Origin: Alloascoidea africana
Taxonomy: Eukaryota; Ascomycota; Alloascoideomycetes; Alloascoideales; Alloascoideaceae
Direction of reading: 5' to 3'
Assembly: GCA_030581615.1 (NCBI GenBank)
Contig: JAKTTT010000014.1
Coordinates: 186,001-250,000, forward strand
Length of the DNA stretch: 64,000 nt
A program made the translations under genes and the position numbers. Positions within the stretch are counted from its first letter, which is position 1, and every line of letters begins with the position of its first letter. The notes below the pieces were generated by a model. It was not told the DNA's origin. It worked only from the letters and a program-made list of their open reading frames with translations, and made no database searches. Below, one piece after another: positions 32,801-43,561 of the stretch.

Positions 32801-35521
32801 TGGCGTAGACAAAAAAAAGTGTCTAATTGAATTACCTCTATACATTGTTATGCGCTTGGAGTAAATGCCTATTCCAATTTGTTTTTACTGTTTTTTTGTT
32901 TTAATGTTCAACGGTAGCAATAGAACCAGATGTAGAAGGTTGGTGAATGATAGAAATGAGTGAAAACCTAGTTATATTTGTTTTGCTCTCTATGGTATTC
33001 TTTTCAGTTTGTTGTAAGTGATCTATCATTCCAATATTCACACAAGCCATGTCATTTGTCTTGAATTGCTTTTACTACTTTTACCTTTACATTAAGAGAA
33101 CTGAAAAGAAAAACGTATTAAAAGCAGAGCAATTGCATTTATCAAAATTCCAATTTTCCAGTTTTAAATGCAAACAAAGAAGTCTAATTCTATCACATGT
33201 CAGCTTTACTTGGATGGAAAACTCGCTTAATTGCTGATTATTTGTTACAAATCTTGTAAATAAACCATTAACTACTTGGAAGAAAATTAAATTACTTTAG
33301 AAAAAAAAAATAGAATTGAATATGATACTACAAGCCAATATTTCATTGTAAATTTCGGTTTTTGAGCGTCAGAATGCTTATTCATGCTTTGGCTATTCCT
33401 ACTTAGACCATCAACAGCTCATATCCTGCATCAGATCGCCAAGGGGTGAATCGGGTACAACATATATATTCAAGAGGTAAGCAAACGGTAAACTGATTGA
33501 TTGAGTTGGTTGGTTGGTTGGATACTTTCAATCTAACTTGTCAGAACCTGACAGATCTTGGCAAAAAAAATCTGATATTAGATTTGTACAAGATGACGCA
33601 TGAATCCTAAGGATACTTATGTTCGAGAATCTAGTTTTCTAGAAGAATTTTTACAATTAACATGCAACCAGTTATTATAAACACATTATTTGATTGATCT
33701 GCATCGAATAGATATTCTTGGGTTTCTATTATATTTCCCTATTTTTTTAAAAAAAGTTTGAAATTGATGTGAGATACAAATCTGTGCATCTAGCAAAAGT
33801 ATCAGGTAAAAGAACGAGTTTAATTGTAGTGTATTGTTATTTACTTTCTATTCTGACGGGTAATACTAAGAAATTATGGAAAAAATTGCCGGACTTTGTT
33901 ATACAGCCTAATTGTGCTATATTGAGAGTTATTGTTCAATGATCGCTCACAATAGAATTGTATTCTCCTTGTTACAGTCTCCAATCTTCTAGTAATAATA
34001 GGATAATGGAAGAGTCCATTAGTTATTCAGAAGAAAATACAACAAGCCGAGAGAAATGTTTAGCAGAATAATCAACTTTACAAGAATGGCGATTATTCCC
34101 AAATGACGCTGAAAATTTTAAAATACACGATTCATTCTTTTTTCTTATTCAAATAAAAATTATTCTTGTGTTTTCGTGTATTCAATTGGATATTTTTTTT
34201 CGGAATACTTAACTTGAATAGGAGATTAAGAACGATTCAATTTACACAGTACGAAATCAGGAGAAAAACAAATTCTTTTGGTTGTATTCACTTAGTTCTA
34301 CGGTCACACTGAATAATGTCTCACTCAGGTGCTATTTAGTTTTAAATTCAATTCCAACGATAATACACTCTATTGTTTTCTTCTAGCCGTTATTATCATT
34401 CATCCAATCTGAGAAGGAAACCTTAAAACCTTCTGCTATCTCTCCACCGTCCCTTCGTATACAGCTACCTTTCGGACTAGAAACACCTCAATTGTCTCCA
34501 CCTTTGGCAACCTGGAGAAATCCAGACACTAAACTAAAATAGAATATCCGGAAACCTGCTCATCCCTTGATACACCCTTATTAGTAGGTAAAAAAAAAAA
34601 GATTCGGAATTACCTTCTGCATTTAAGCAATTTCATTCCTGAATTAAGTCGTACCTAAAAATTTCACAATGAAATCTAACTTCCTTAAACTTGGATATCC
34701 AATACCTCTATTAATGGCCCATGAAATTTATTGTTTGAAAAAAAGATTGCATTTGAAGATGTGTATCACCTTCCACTCTACCAAGGAACATGGTTGATGC
34801 AGCTCTCCAAAACAGCAAGAAGTTCACATGTTTGCCAGAACTTCTGGAACCCCAGGAAAAGATGTCCAACTAGACCGTGCGCGGTTCCAGGTCCGCTCGT
34901 TTAGCTCTGGTCTCATTCTTACTAGATCTGAAAATGCTTTTTCTACCACCTTGGACGATTCTTTTGCCATTCCTATCCTTGCAATTGGAGCCTACTCCAA
35001 ATAAACTAGGCGATACTTGCTAAGACTTCAGCTACACAAAGCTACCAATATAGTCTATTTTCTTTCAACGTTGAAGCTATCAGAATTGTGCAAAACTTCA
35101 ACCACCCCAAAATTTGGCACACATTCAATGTTCTCTATGGTTGTTGGGTTTAACAGTTATCTCAGAACATGTGTTAAAAGTTATGTAGCATGCCTCATGG
35201 TTTAAGCAGATGACACTTTCACTTTTCAAGTACAGAGAGTCATTGTACTCATTTTGTGAGATTTAATTGATATCCTAATAATTGCTCCCGTTTGCTTGGC
35301 TCAGGAATTCTTTGGGTTCCATTACTAGATCAAAACACATTGGACCAGATTTTGTCAAACCTGTTTTCGCAATCCCAATGAAATAGCAAAATGTGACCTG
35401 CCTATGGATGTGCATGCCAATAAAATCCTTCTATCTTTATTATATACAACTGGATAGTGACAAAACATCTAAGAGATTAACAACCAAGTAATCATGGAAA
35501 CCTATTCGTTGGACGTATCTT

Positions 35522-36391
35522 CTAAAATATACCAAACCATTTCTTTCGTTTCTTCTCTTCATCCATTTTACCCACGGTTTGACTTTGTCCACCTGTCAAG
35601 TCTCCTTTCTCCTTTTCCAACTGACTTTCAGCAATATCAAACGCTCTTAGCATTTGTTCATCGCGGTTTTGCATGATTCGCTCGGCAGCCACCAGGTGCA
35701 TCCGATTTGGCCGTTCCATGGCATAGGAACTCTCATTGTCAACAGAAGAGTAACCACTTGATGTGTTTATCAACTTGTCTTCTAGACCCCGAACTTTGGG
35801 AACAAGATCTTCACGTTCTTGTGCACTTAGTGTTCCTTTGAAAAAGTATTTCAGCTTTAGTCTGAATCTATACGCTGGGGAAAAAATGTGTTCGTATCCA
35901 TCGTTCCATCGATGATAGAAAACACAATAGACAACCACTCCTAATCATCCATAGTGTTAACAGGCCTCCTTTCATGAATACTGAGCGTTTTACTTCTCGT
36001 TCTTTATGGCAATGAACATACCTCCCGTGAAAGCGGTACCCGCTATTTTTAATCCCTGGTTAAACCGATTGTACGTGTCTATCCGACGCAAAACCTTATA
36101 CTGGCCAGGATATAAATCACTTTTCGGTCGAGGAGTATACATCATCTTTTTCATCTGTTGTCGAACTTTCCTGTAACGGGTCTCCTCCGCCGAAATTGAT
36201 TCACCCGTGGTCGTGCTTGTGGGTATTAAATACTCAGAAGGATATCCTTCCGGTGGTCTTTGATCATCGGGATCATAAGGATTATATGGTGCTTTAGGTG
36301 GAATCCATCCCACTGGATTAGGTCTTCGTTCCATCTTGTGATTATGATCGCTATCCAGTTGATTCTCTGTCATTGGAAATCTTGAAATCAT
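35522..36391 (-). CDS. Unknown single-membrane-span protein (two exons), 262 residues
   Basis: Exons 36391-36022 and 35940-35522 join across an 81-base intron (GTATGT...GATTAG), restoring TAFTGGVVVYCVFYHRWNDG in one frame. The N-terminal half is Pro-rich and hydrophilic (NPVGWIPPKAPYNPYDPDDQ, RPPEGYPSEYL). A basic amphipathic segment (RYRKVRQQMKKMMY) and YKVLRRIDTYNRFNQGLKIA lead into one membrane span of about 15-18 residues. A mostly charged C-terminal region ends EEKKRKKWFGIF. The layout resembles small inner-mitochondrial-membrane assembly factors, and the gene next door but one is mitochondrial MDL1, but I cannot assign a family. A second ATG at 36373 could be the real start. Confidence 0.72.
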
Positions 36392-36838
36392 CGAGGGTGG
36401 ACGGTTGTTTCAACACACTAAATAAATCTCTAAAACGCTGTTTACCAAATCAAATTTCCGCTTATAGATTTAGTTTATTCACGCCAGGTGGAATACAAAT
36501 TTCATCATCAATGAGAATTGTGTAAAGTACCAAAATAAAAAGCCAATTCTGACACATCAAAAGAAAATAACAAACGGATAGAAACTCAAAGAATTTCTGG
36601 TATAAATAAAGCACTTAACAAAACAAGTGTTTTTCGAGGTATTTTGAATCCATATTCTTGGTCTTCTGGTACCATACTGTTTGTGAGAGAAAAAAGAAAT
36701 CGCGAGGTAAAAATAAAAAGTCCAACCATACCTCAGATAATATAGAACAACAAATGGAAGTCAGTCGTGAGAGAAACTAGTAGATAACAAAAATCAAAAA
36801 AAAAAGTGACATATTTCAATTCGTGAAATTAGATAGAG
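36392..36838. other. Short AT-rich intergenic region
   Basis: Promoter of the single-span protein gene and 3' end of KAR9. AT-rich with no open frame of note. Confidence 0.5.
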
Positions 36839-39766
36839 TTAGTAGGCACCATTCATGATGCCGCCCCTTGAAGAAGCTGGACCGGTATCTTTAACACGGC
36901 GCTTAGGTATATTCAGTCTAGTATCGTAAGTATCACTTGGTCGTAAAGCTTTATGTTGTACACCGCCTAGAGAAGCTCGCTTGCTGTGTTGTATCTTTGA
37001 CTGGTAAGAATTAGGCCTTTGCATTGTTCCAACAGTTGCATGAGCACCAGAAAAGCCATAAGAAAAATCAAAATCAGAGCTTGCTGGAGTGGGGTTTGAA
37101 GCAGGTCCGTTTGATGGAAGCTTCGAGTACGGTAAACTAGAAACTCGGACAGGTGCAGAGTATGGCGTTTCTGGGTTGCCAACTGTAGGCAAGGTTTTGA
37201 CCAATTTTGTGTTTGGTAAGTCTGAAAATGGCGATTGCAAAGATTTATTTCGACGGTGAGAAAAAGATTTTGTTGCGGTACTGGAATAGCTGATAGGAGT
37301 TTGAAGGGTATCACATCTGCTTCTTCTGATCGACTTGGATAAGGTACCTGGCACAGGGATCTTCGTAGGGGAATTGATTCTTGGAGTAGGCGGCTGTCTA
37401 ACTGAGAAGGTGCTGTTAGATCCCAAGCCAGAACCTAAACGAGGAGGACTTAGATGAACACTTGTCTGAAGAGGAGTTGGGAGCATTGATTTCCTCCTCC
37501 GTGCAGACTGGAGCACTTTGGGAGAAGAAGGAATTTTGATAGAAGTGGATTTGGTTGAGTGTATTGAAGATAGCATAGGGGTTGTTAAAGACTTTGAATG
37601 TGCATGAAATGATAATTCTTTGAACTGAGTCTCATGCTTTGGTGGAGGAGAGTGGAACAAAACGGGAGAAGACAATTTCTCGCTTTCATCTTTTCTTCGA
37701 TTTGAAATCGGTGTTGCAATAGTTTGTTTGCTGGAAGGAGATTTCCATGGAGAAATGGAATTAGGGTTCGCTCTTTGATCGCTTTCGAGTTCCACAGCTT
37801 GGATTATGCTGCTAATGGTATCCATCTCATCTTCAAATTCTTTGCGTTTCAGAGCCTGACTTACATGGTCAGTTGTAGTAGACCCTCTATTGGAGCTGTT
37901 TTCTAACTTGACTGTGGTTTTAGTTTGTTGTTTCTTTTCGCCAGTTGCAAACGTGCTCTCTGGCGAGACGTTTTGGTTACCTTTTGTATGGAGATCGCTT
38001 ATCTTGACAGATGCGGTTTTAATAGCCGAACAGGCCATATGCGTGGTTTCTGAAATCTTGCGGTGATGGCTCATGGCCCCATTAGCCATGCCTTGATTAA
38101 TCGTATTCATCAGAATGGCACCTACAGAACTGCGTGCCTGCTTTGACTTTGCCACATCTTCTCCAGTTCCAGCATCGGACTCTATTGAACTTGACTTTGA
38201 ATGAATACTGCTGGACCTTGATGCCGTACTTGCGGTGGAAGGAGGCGAGCTTTTAATATTCTCCTCAAGCATCGTCACGCTCTCGGTATCCCTGATCGTT
38301 GGATCGCTTCCAGACTCTGTGTCTGTCAGAAGTTTCCATTCCTTACATGTTTCCTCTAGAGTTTTGAATTTTGCGAGAAGCGCGGTCGAGGAACAAACTT
38401 GGATGTTACTTAGACAAACCTTAAGTGTTGCCCTGGTAGAAGTCAATAGTTCGCGCTGGTGCAAATTCGCGTCTGAAACAGAGCCTTGAATCCTCACCAC
38501 CAATCTTAACGGCCGTGCTCCGCCATTAGTTCGCTTATGGTCCGCTGAGGACGACGATGGGTCAGGACTATTAGTACTGTCCGCTAGGCCCTGATGCAGC
38601 CTCACGGTGTCCATCAATTCGGACATTTTGTCTAGCAGAAAGAGCAAAATACCTTCCCAGCGCTTGGCGACAAGATCATCTTCAAAGCTCTTGATATCTT
38701 TATTAAGACGGTTCCAATGCTCCCGAACGTCGGAAAGCCTTTGTTCCAACGATTCCACCGAGGATGGGAAAATAGACCTCGCAGAACCAAAATAGGACTC
38801 CATAGGAATTGGTAGATAGTCGATGCTTGCCTGAAGGGGCTCCAGAGACGAATGCAGAGCTGCAAATTTCTCATTGATCGAACGGTCCATTTGATTGAAT
38901 GTTGGAATGATCTTCTTGTCCACTGCACCATACTGTACCATTTTGTCCATCTCCGCCTCAGAAAGTGCATTTAGTAGGGCTCCCAAGTCTGTTGTGCAGT
39001 CGTTGTCGTCATAACCGCTTTGCGAGTGGTTGTGAGAACTAAGATCTCCATTGGCATGTTTATCGGTACCGCTAATGCCATCAATCTTGCTGAGTACAGA
39101 GAAATCTGATGAGCTTGGAAGACAATTCAAGCGGTTTTGACATAACCCGTATAATTCCTCCTGGCGCTTTATAATTTCTAGCTTTACATCTGGCAAAACA
39201 TGGGAGTAGAGTTCTTTCCACTCGGTCGCAATGTCCACCTGCTGTTTTATCTCGTCAACAAGTTGTTTTGCCTCAAACCACCCGTCAGGCACATTTTCGA
39301 TTTGCTGTAGTACATTCGAGATATCCTCTTCAAGGTTTGTAACACCACTAGCTGTACCTCTTGCGTACAGTCCTGTGTCTCCATTCTCCAAGATGTAGAG
39401 CAACTTGGACATGACAACGCCGGTATCTTCAATTGCACTTCCAATTCTCAACAGCTCCGCGCGGCCTTCAAAAACCCACTCCACGTCATCTTTGGAGCCC
39501 AGGCTACTGAGAAGGACTTTGGCATTTTCCACATAGATCCGAATGTCTATCGCCAGGTTTTCCAGTTCTTTCAGCGTTGAATCTGTAAGGGTGAAACACT
39601 CTGTAGGTCTGTTCTTCTCACTGCGGCATGTGCTATCAGGTCCGTAGTAGGTAGGAATGGAGAAAAGAGCAGAGATCTGGGCCAATCTGTCCGAAAACGA
39701 GGTCTTGGGCAGGACATTGAGCAGCTCGGAGAAACGCTGTCTCCTCCTTCCGTGGTGGTGCTCCAT
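36839..39766 (-). CDS. KAR9: Spindle-positioning protein Kar9
   Basis: Adaptor that links astral microtubule plus ends (through Bim1/EB1) to myosin V on actin cables and so orients the spindle. I start it at the ATG at 39766 (MEHHHGRRRQRFSELL); the frame extends twelve codons further only with a TTG. The protein is 975 residues. The folded N-terminal half contains LPKTSFSDRLAQISALF, EWKELYSHVLPDVKLEI and RQEELYGLCQNRLN, typical of the Kar9 domain. The C-terminal half is Ser/Thr/Pro-rich and basic, with a TKIP motif of the [S/T]xIP type that binds EB1-family proteins, and related IKIP and LNIP segments. Kar9 is a marker for budding yeasts. Confidence 0.92.
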   Translation of the reverse strand: MEHHHGRRRQRFSELLNVLPKTSFSDRLAQISALFSIPTYYGPDSTCRSEKNRPTECFTLTDSTLKELENLAIDIRIYVENAKVLLSSLGSKDDVEWVFEGRAELLRIGSAIEDTGVVMSKLLYILENGDTGLYARGTASGVTNLEEDISNVLQQIENVPDGWFEAKQLVDEIKQQVDIATEWKELYSHVLPDVKLEIIKRQEELYGLCQNRLNCLPSSSDFSVLSKIDGISGTDKHANGDLSSHNHSQSGYDDNDCTTDLGALLNALSEAEMDKMVQYGAVDKKIIPTFNQMDRSINEKFAALHSSLEPLQASIDYLPIPMESYFGSARSIFPSSVESLEQRLSDVREHWNRLNKDIKSFEDDLVAKRWEGILLFLLDKMSELMDTVRLHQGLADSTNSPDPSSSSADHKRTNGGARPLRLVVRIQGSVSDANLHQRELLTSTRATLKVCLSNIQVCSSTALLAKFKTLEETCKEWKLLTDTESGSDPTIRDTESVTMLEENIKSSPPSTASTASRSSSIHSKSSSIESDAGTGEDVAKSKQARSSVGAILMNTINQGMANGAMSHHRKISETTHMACSAIKTASVKISDLHTKGNQNVSPESTFATGEKKQQTKTTVKLENSSNRGSTTTDHVSQALKRKEFEDEMDTISSIIQAVELESDQRANPNSISPWKSPSSKQTIATPISNRRKDESEKLSSPVLFHSPPPKHETQFKELSFHAHSKSLTTPMLSSIHSTKSTSIKIPSSPKVLQSARRRKSMLPTPLQTSVHLSPPRLGSGLGSNSTFSVRQPPTPRINSPTKIPVPGTLSKSIRRSRCDTLQTPISYSSTATKSFSHRRNKSLQSPFSDLPNTKLVKTLPTVGNPETPYSAPVRVSSLPYSKLPSNGPASNPTPASSDFDFSYGFSGAHATVGTMQRPNSYQSKIQHSKRASLGGVQHKALRPSDTYDTRLNIPKRRVKDTGPASSRGGIMNGAY

Positions 39767-40103
39767 GCCTGAAGGTTGAGTGGGAGAAAGAATTGTGGAC
39801 AAAAAGAATCAGGGCTTCCATAATAATCGGCGATGTTTTGTTTATTCTTTTTTAAATGACCTGCAAGTCGTGTCACGTGCTTAAAACGACAGTCATGCAT
39901 GCACGTCTCGGTCAGCGCTGAGTCAGCACACGCGATACGCGTTTCGATTGGTCCCAAACCCTAAATCCCAGGGATTTTGTATGGTTTTCACAAGTTTGAT
40001 TGATTGATCTTTTCAGTTTTTGATTTTTTGATTTTTTTCTGCTGATTTTTGATTTTGTGTTCTATCCGTTCCCAATGATATCTAAAAAGGTGTCTTCTCT
40101 ATT
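39767..40103. promoter_or_regulatory. KAR9 upstream region / MDL1 3' region, with GTCACGTG
   Basis: A 337-base interval. GTCACGTG occurs at 39872-39879, about 106 bases upstream of the KAR9 ATG. On the MDL1 side there is a T-rich run with TTGATTTTTTGATTTTTT repeats. Confidence 0.5.
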
Positions 40104-42824
40104 CTATCTAAGACTTGCATGCTGTTCTTCCCGCGCATCCACCATTTCAATAGCCTCATAAATCTCTTCTTCTATTAACTCTTTTTCAACATCCTCCTTT
40201 GAATCCTGTTCCTTACTCTGTTCCTTAGGTTCAGCGTTAGCACCAACAACATCATTAGTTTCCTTTAGCAGTTTGCTAAGTTCGCTATCCTCTTGCGCAT
40301 ACAGATCCTTGAACTTGCCATATTCGACCACTGTCCCATCATATCCCAAAACCATCACATCTTCGGCTCTTCTTATTGTCGACAGCCGATGCGCAATGGA
40401 AATCACTGTCATACGGGGCTCTTTCTTCATAAGCTGCTGTAGCATGTAATTTATAACGTGCTCGGACTCCGAGTCCAAAGCAGATGTAGCCTCATCCAAG
40501 ATAAGAATCGCAGGCTTTTTGATGAGGGCTCTTGCAATAGCTATCCGTTGCTTCTGACCTCCACTGAGCTGCGCGCCTCGCGGCCCAATATTTGTGTCAA
40601 GACCATCTGGGAAGTTGTGCACAAATCCACAGTTTGCACGGTTTGCGCTTTGAACAATGTCCTCTCTAGACACATGCTGATGAGGAGCCAACCCATAAGC
40701 AATGTTCTCTGCTATGGTCCCACTTAACAAAATAGGCTCCTGTTGTACAACACCAATGCTTCTCCTCAGAGTTTTCAAATTGTATTTTCGAATATCTACC
40801 CCATCAATTTTGATGCTTCCACCTGTCAAATCGTAAAACCCAAGCAGCAAGGATGTGATTGTGGATTTCCCACGCCCACTCGGACCCACAATGCAAACGT
40901 TGGAGCCAGGAGGTATAGTAACAGACAAGTCCTTGAATATCTTGACGTCGGGTCTTAACGGGTAGTGGAACGAAACCTTATCAAATTCAATATTCCCAAC
41001 CACTGTTTCAGAATTCATTTTCTGACCCAGAGTGGATTTAATCTGTGGTTTTCTATCCAGCAGCTCAAAAAGTCGAGCCGCTGCACCTGAGCCCTTCATC
41101 AAGTCGCTGTAGAATCCCGTAAGACCAAATATAGCCCTTTGAGTCGAATCCAAATACATCATAAATGCAGTCAGGTCTCCCACTGACATTGTTCCGTTGC
41201 GAACCATGAATGCACCATATCCAAGCATCAGTAGAAAAGCAGCATCACAGACAAAATCAGTTCCAGCAAAGAAATAACCGCTGAGAACAGCCTCTTTCCG
41301 AACGAGAGTGTAAACATTTCGAATGCTATTGTTATACCTTCGAACCTCTTTTACCTCGCCTACATATGCCTGGACAGTTTTGGCAGCACCAAGCTGTTCT
41401 TCACTCACCTTTGTCATGTTACCAACAGATTCTTGTATCTCTCTGGATAGTTTTCTTATCTTCTTTCCGTAAATGGATGCAGCGACAATACACGGCGGGG
41501 CGAAAAGCAAAACCACAGAAGAGAGTTTCAGGCAAATGATGGCCATCATGCCTATTCCAAACCCAACCGCTAGAACTGACTTGAGACCCTCCGCAACGTT
41601 CGTGGTTAGACTTCGCGAAACAACGTACGCATCGGTAGAAAGTCGAGAGAGCAGGTCTCCTACTTTATTCACATCATAGAACTCGGCATCTTGTTGCAAA
41701 GTTGAGCGAAGAACCTTGGCTCTTATTCGAGCGACCAGCTTTTCTGCCAGAGTTTTCAGGATAACACTCCTCCCAAAAGTCGACAGTGTTCCTATCAGAA
41801 AGATAACTCCCATTCCAACTAGAAATTGGGGCAGCGACATTCCCCAGAGAACAGGGGGGTACACTCCTGTCACTGGATCACGGCCCGAAGTCGATGCATC
41901 GAGAACCATACCGATAGCCATAGGTGCAAGCATCGCGACCACTGATGATACGAGGAGACATAAAATTGCTAGGGAGAAAAGACCGCTATCGTACCTTGCC
42001 AGGGACAAAAGTCTTAGAATTTCTTTCCACCCTCCTGGAGTATCTGCACCGCGTGGTGACAGCTTTATGTTTCCAGCTGGATCCTCTTTTTCGTGTTTAG
42101 CTTCTGATTTCTCGTTCGCTTCGCATAAACTTGACGAAGACTTTGTTGTTTTCGTTATAGAAGATGGTTGTAACTCAGATTTTGTGGTATCATTTGCTTT
42201 TAAATTATTCCTTAATGCTCTAAATGAAGAAAAAAACCTTGTGGAAAATTCTAAATGCGACTGAAAAGGATGCGAAAGTCGAGCAACATGTGGAGATGCA
42301 AGTAGAAATGGTTGAGATATGGTTCCTGGAAATGATTTACTTGTTGCTGATTGATAAGGAGTGACGGTTTTAGGAAATGACAGAGGTTGACGGACGCTCG
42401 TGGGTATTCGTATGCCATTGTTTCTATTGTCATAAATCTTTGCGGTGCAAAAGTTGATTTCATGAGATCCGCACAAACCATGTGCGTCGTCGGTGTCTTG
42501 GGATTGACAGAAACTTGTGCCCCGGAGCAGAGCACTTGTAGCCGTACTCGAGACTCCTCTTTTATACACAGAGGAACTTATGCCTATCCTTTTAGACGGT
42601 TTGTGATCATGATCTGGCGATTTTGTGGCTCTCAAGGCCGAGAAAGGCTGGGGAAGCGTGAGGGTATTACCGACGTCGGAGACTATTCCGACCGATGCAA
42701 CCACTGAAATATCCCATGTAGAAAAAGAGCGCCGAGAACAAAGTGTTCGAGTCTTCGGCGAGGTGCAAATGCCAAGGTTGGAACAGAATGACCGCAGGCG
42801 TGACGGGCCTACCCTGGTGGACAT
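40104..42824 (-). CDS. MDL1: Mitochondrial half-size ABC transporter, Mdl1-like
   Basis: Inner-membrane ABC exporter; yeast Mdl1 exports peptides produced by matrix proteases. The 906-residue protein begins with an Arg/Ser-rich presequence. About 280 residues of poorly conserved N-terminal sequence precede a six-span transmembrane domain. The nucleotide-binding domain (about 630-870) holds Walker A GPSGRGKST, the Q-loop, signature LSGGQKQRIAIARAL, Walker B ILILDEATSALDSESE and the H-loop ISIAHRLSTI. All catalytic elements are intact, although the Walker A middle residue is Arg. S. cerevisiae Mdl1 is 695 residues, so the N-terminus is unusually long here. Mdl2 is the alternative assignment; the split cannot be settled by eye. 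ATP15 lies 320 bases upstream in the same orientation. Confidence 0.9.
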   Translation of the reverse strand: MSTRVGPSRLRSFCSNLGICTSPKTRTLCSRRSFSTWDISVVASVGIVSDVGNTLTLPQPFSALRATKSPDHDHKPSKRIGISSSVYKRGVSSTATSALLRGTSFCQSQDTDDAHGLCGSHEINFCTAKIYDNRNNGIRIPTSVRQPLSFPKTVTPYQSATSKSFPGTISQPFLLASPHVARLSHPFQSHLEFSTRFFSSFRALRNNLKANDTTKSELQPSSITKTTKSSSSLCEANEKSEAKHEKEDPAGNIKLSPRGADTPGGWKEILRLLSLARYDSGLFSLAILCLLVSSVVAMLAPMAIGMVLDASTSGRDPVTGVYPPVLWGMSLPQFLVGMGVIFLIGTLSTFGRSVILKTLAEKLVARIRAKVLRSTLQQDAEFYDVNKVGDLLSRLSTDAYVVSRSLTTNVAEGLKSVLAVGFGIGMMAIICLKLSSVVLLFAPPCIVAASIYGKKIRKLSREIQESVGNMTKVSEEQLGAAKTVQAYVGEVKEVRRYNNSIRNVYTLVRKEAVLSGYFFAGTDFVCDAAFLLMLGYGAFMVRNGTMSVGDLTAFMMYLDSTQRAIFGLTGFYSDLMKGSGAAARLFELLDRKPQIKSTLGQKMNSETVVGNIEFDKVSFHYPLRPDVKIFKDLSVTIPPGSNVCIVGPSGRGKSTITSLLLGFYDLTGGSIKIDGVDIRKYNLKTLRRSIGVVQQEPILLSGTIAENIAYGLAPHQHVSREDIVQSANRANCGFVHNFPDGLDTNIGPRGAQLSGGQKQRIAIARALIKKPAILILDEATSALDSESEHVINYMLQQLMKKEPRMTVISIAHRLSTIRRAEDVMVLGYDGTVVEYGKFKDLYAQEDSELSKLLKETNDVVGANAEPKEQSKEQDSKEDVEKELIEEEIYEAIEMVDAREEQHASLR

Positions 42825-43144
42825 TTGGACACTGGTAGAGAGCGTAGTGCAGTGTGAGACTGGTAAGTAGAAGCTTTCCGGATGTGTGTCCGGAAATAAT
42901 TACGGTATGACTGGGTGGATGGAAAGCTACAACGGTGATCCAATAGAGTGTGCTATACTGCCGACTACCGAAAGCATGTCCACGAACAAATAGAGCATTT
43001 TATTACCGACAAACCAATATTGACTATGTATGATTGATTGACGTGATGGATCAGGATAAATAGTTGCGGTAAAAACTGCAAATCATTACATTTGTGGCTC
43101 AAACTATTGTCGTTGATATGCCAGAGCTTTCATAGGTTGGACAT
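42825..43144. other. Intergenic region MDL1/ATP15
   Basis: A 320-base interval forming the MDL1 promoter and ATP15 3' end. An imperfect inverted repeat (TCCGGATGTGTGTCCGGA) lies around 42877-42894 and could be a small hairpin. Nothing else is evident. Confidence 0.5.
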
Positions 43145-43561
43145 CTAAGCTGAAGTCGTATTGCTTTCTCCGAGAGTCAAAGGCTTGGGAGCATTGCCTT
43201 CACCCTTGGCCCAGACTTGAAATTTGGCTTCTGTAACACTTCGCCGTGAAGCAATAGCTTTGGCGTCCTGTTTCAATGAGTTGCGGAGAACATTAGCAGA
43301 GATTGCCAAATACTTGTTGAAGCTACGATTCGTAAAAGAACAAAACAAGTGGTAAACAAGTTAGTGTCACTATTCATACTCAGGCCTTGCTTGAGATCTT
43401 ATTTACTGCTCGATTAACATGATGGTTCACGAATTCTTCTAAACACTCAATCGTTCCCACCACGCGCACAATCTCCTTAGCTCCAATCCTCAGCGATATA
43501 GAAAAGGCATAAAGAAGCCATGGATAAGCACATACGACACAATCTTCTTAGAGGTAGACAT
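43145..43561 (-). CDS. ATP15: F1F0-ATP synthase epsilon subunit (two exons)
   Basis: Small central-stalk subunit of mitochondrial F1-ATPase. Exon 1 (43561-43536) encodes MSTSKKIVS and ends at a consensus GTATGT donor; exon 2 is 43322-43145. The 213-base intron is longer than most here. Splicing in phase 2 yields a 67-residue protein with FNKYLAISANVLRNSLK, aligning with SYAAYLNVAAQAIRSSLK of yeast Atp15. The 62-residue yeast protein and similar mammalian subunit agree in size. A competing junction one base further would shift the frame, so the GTATGT donor decides the model. Confidence 0.93.

Larger units (their letters stand above)
29165..35521. other. 6.3 kb gene-free region
   Basis: No protein-coding gene I can support on either strand. 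The proximal 1.1 kb (29.2-30.3 kb) is richer in G and C and has tandem repeats. From about 30.4 to 35.5 kb it is strongly AT-rich with many A- and T-runs and no frame above about 66 codons. A 99-codon plus frame (29825-30124) and its minus-strand counterpart (30231-30025) sit on repeats and are not convincing. Possible contents are a long promoter, untranslated RNA or a centromere; the sequence alone does not decide. Confidence 0.6.

Noticed and set aside
30400-35500. Centromere call for the AT-rich gene-free region
   Set aside because: By eye I found no long inverted repeat or point-centromere element set; absence of genes alone is not enough, so it is kept only as one possibility.
39767-39802. 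Upstream extension of KAR9 beginning with a TTG
   Set aside because: Non-ATG start; the ATG at 39766 gives a sound N-terminus.
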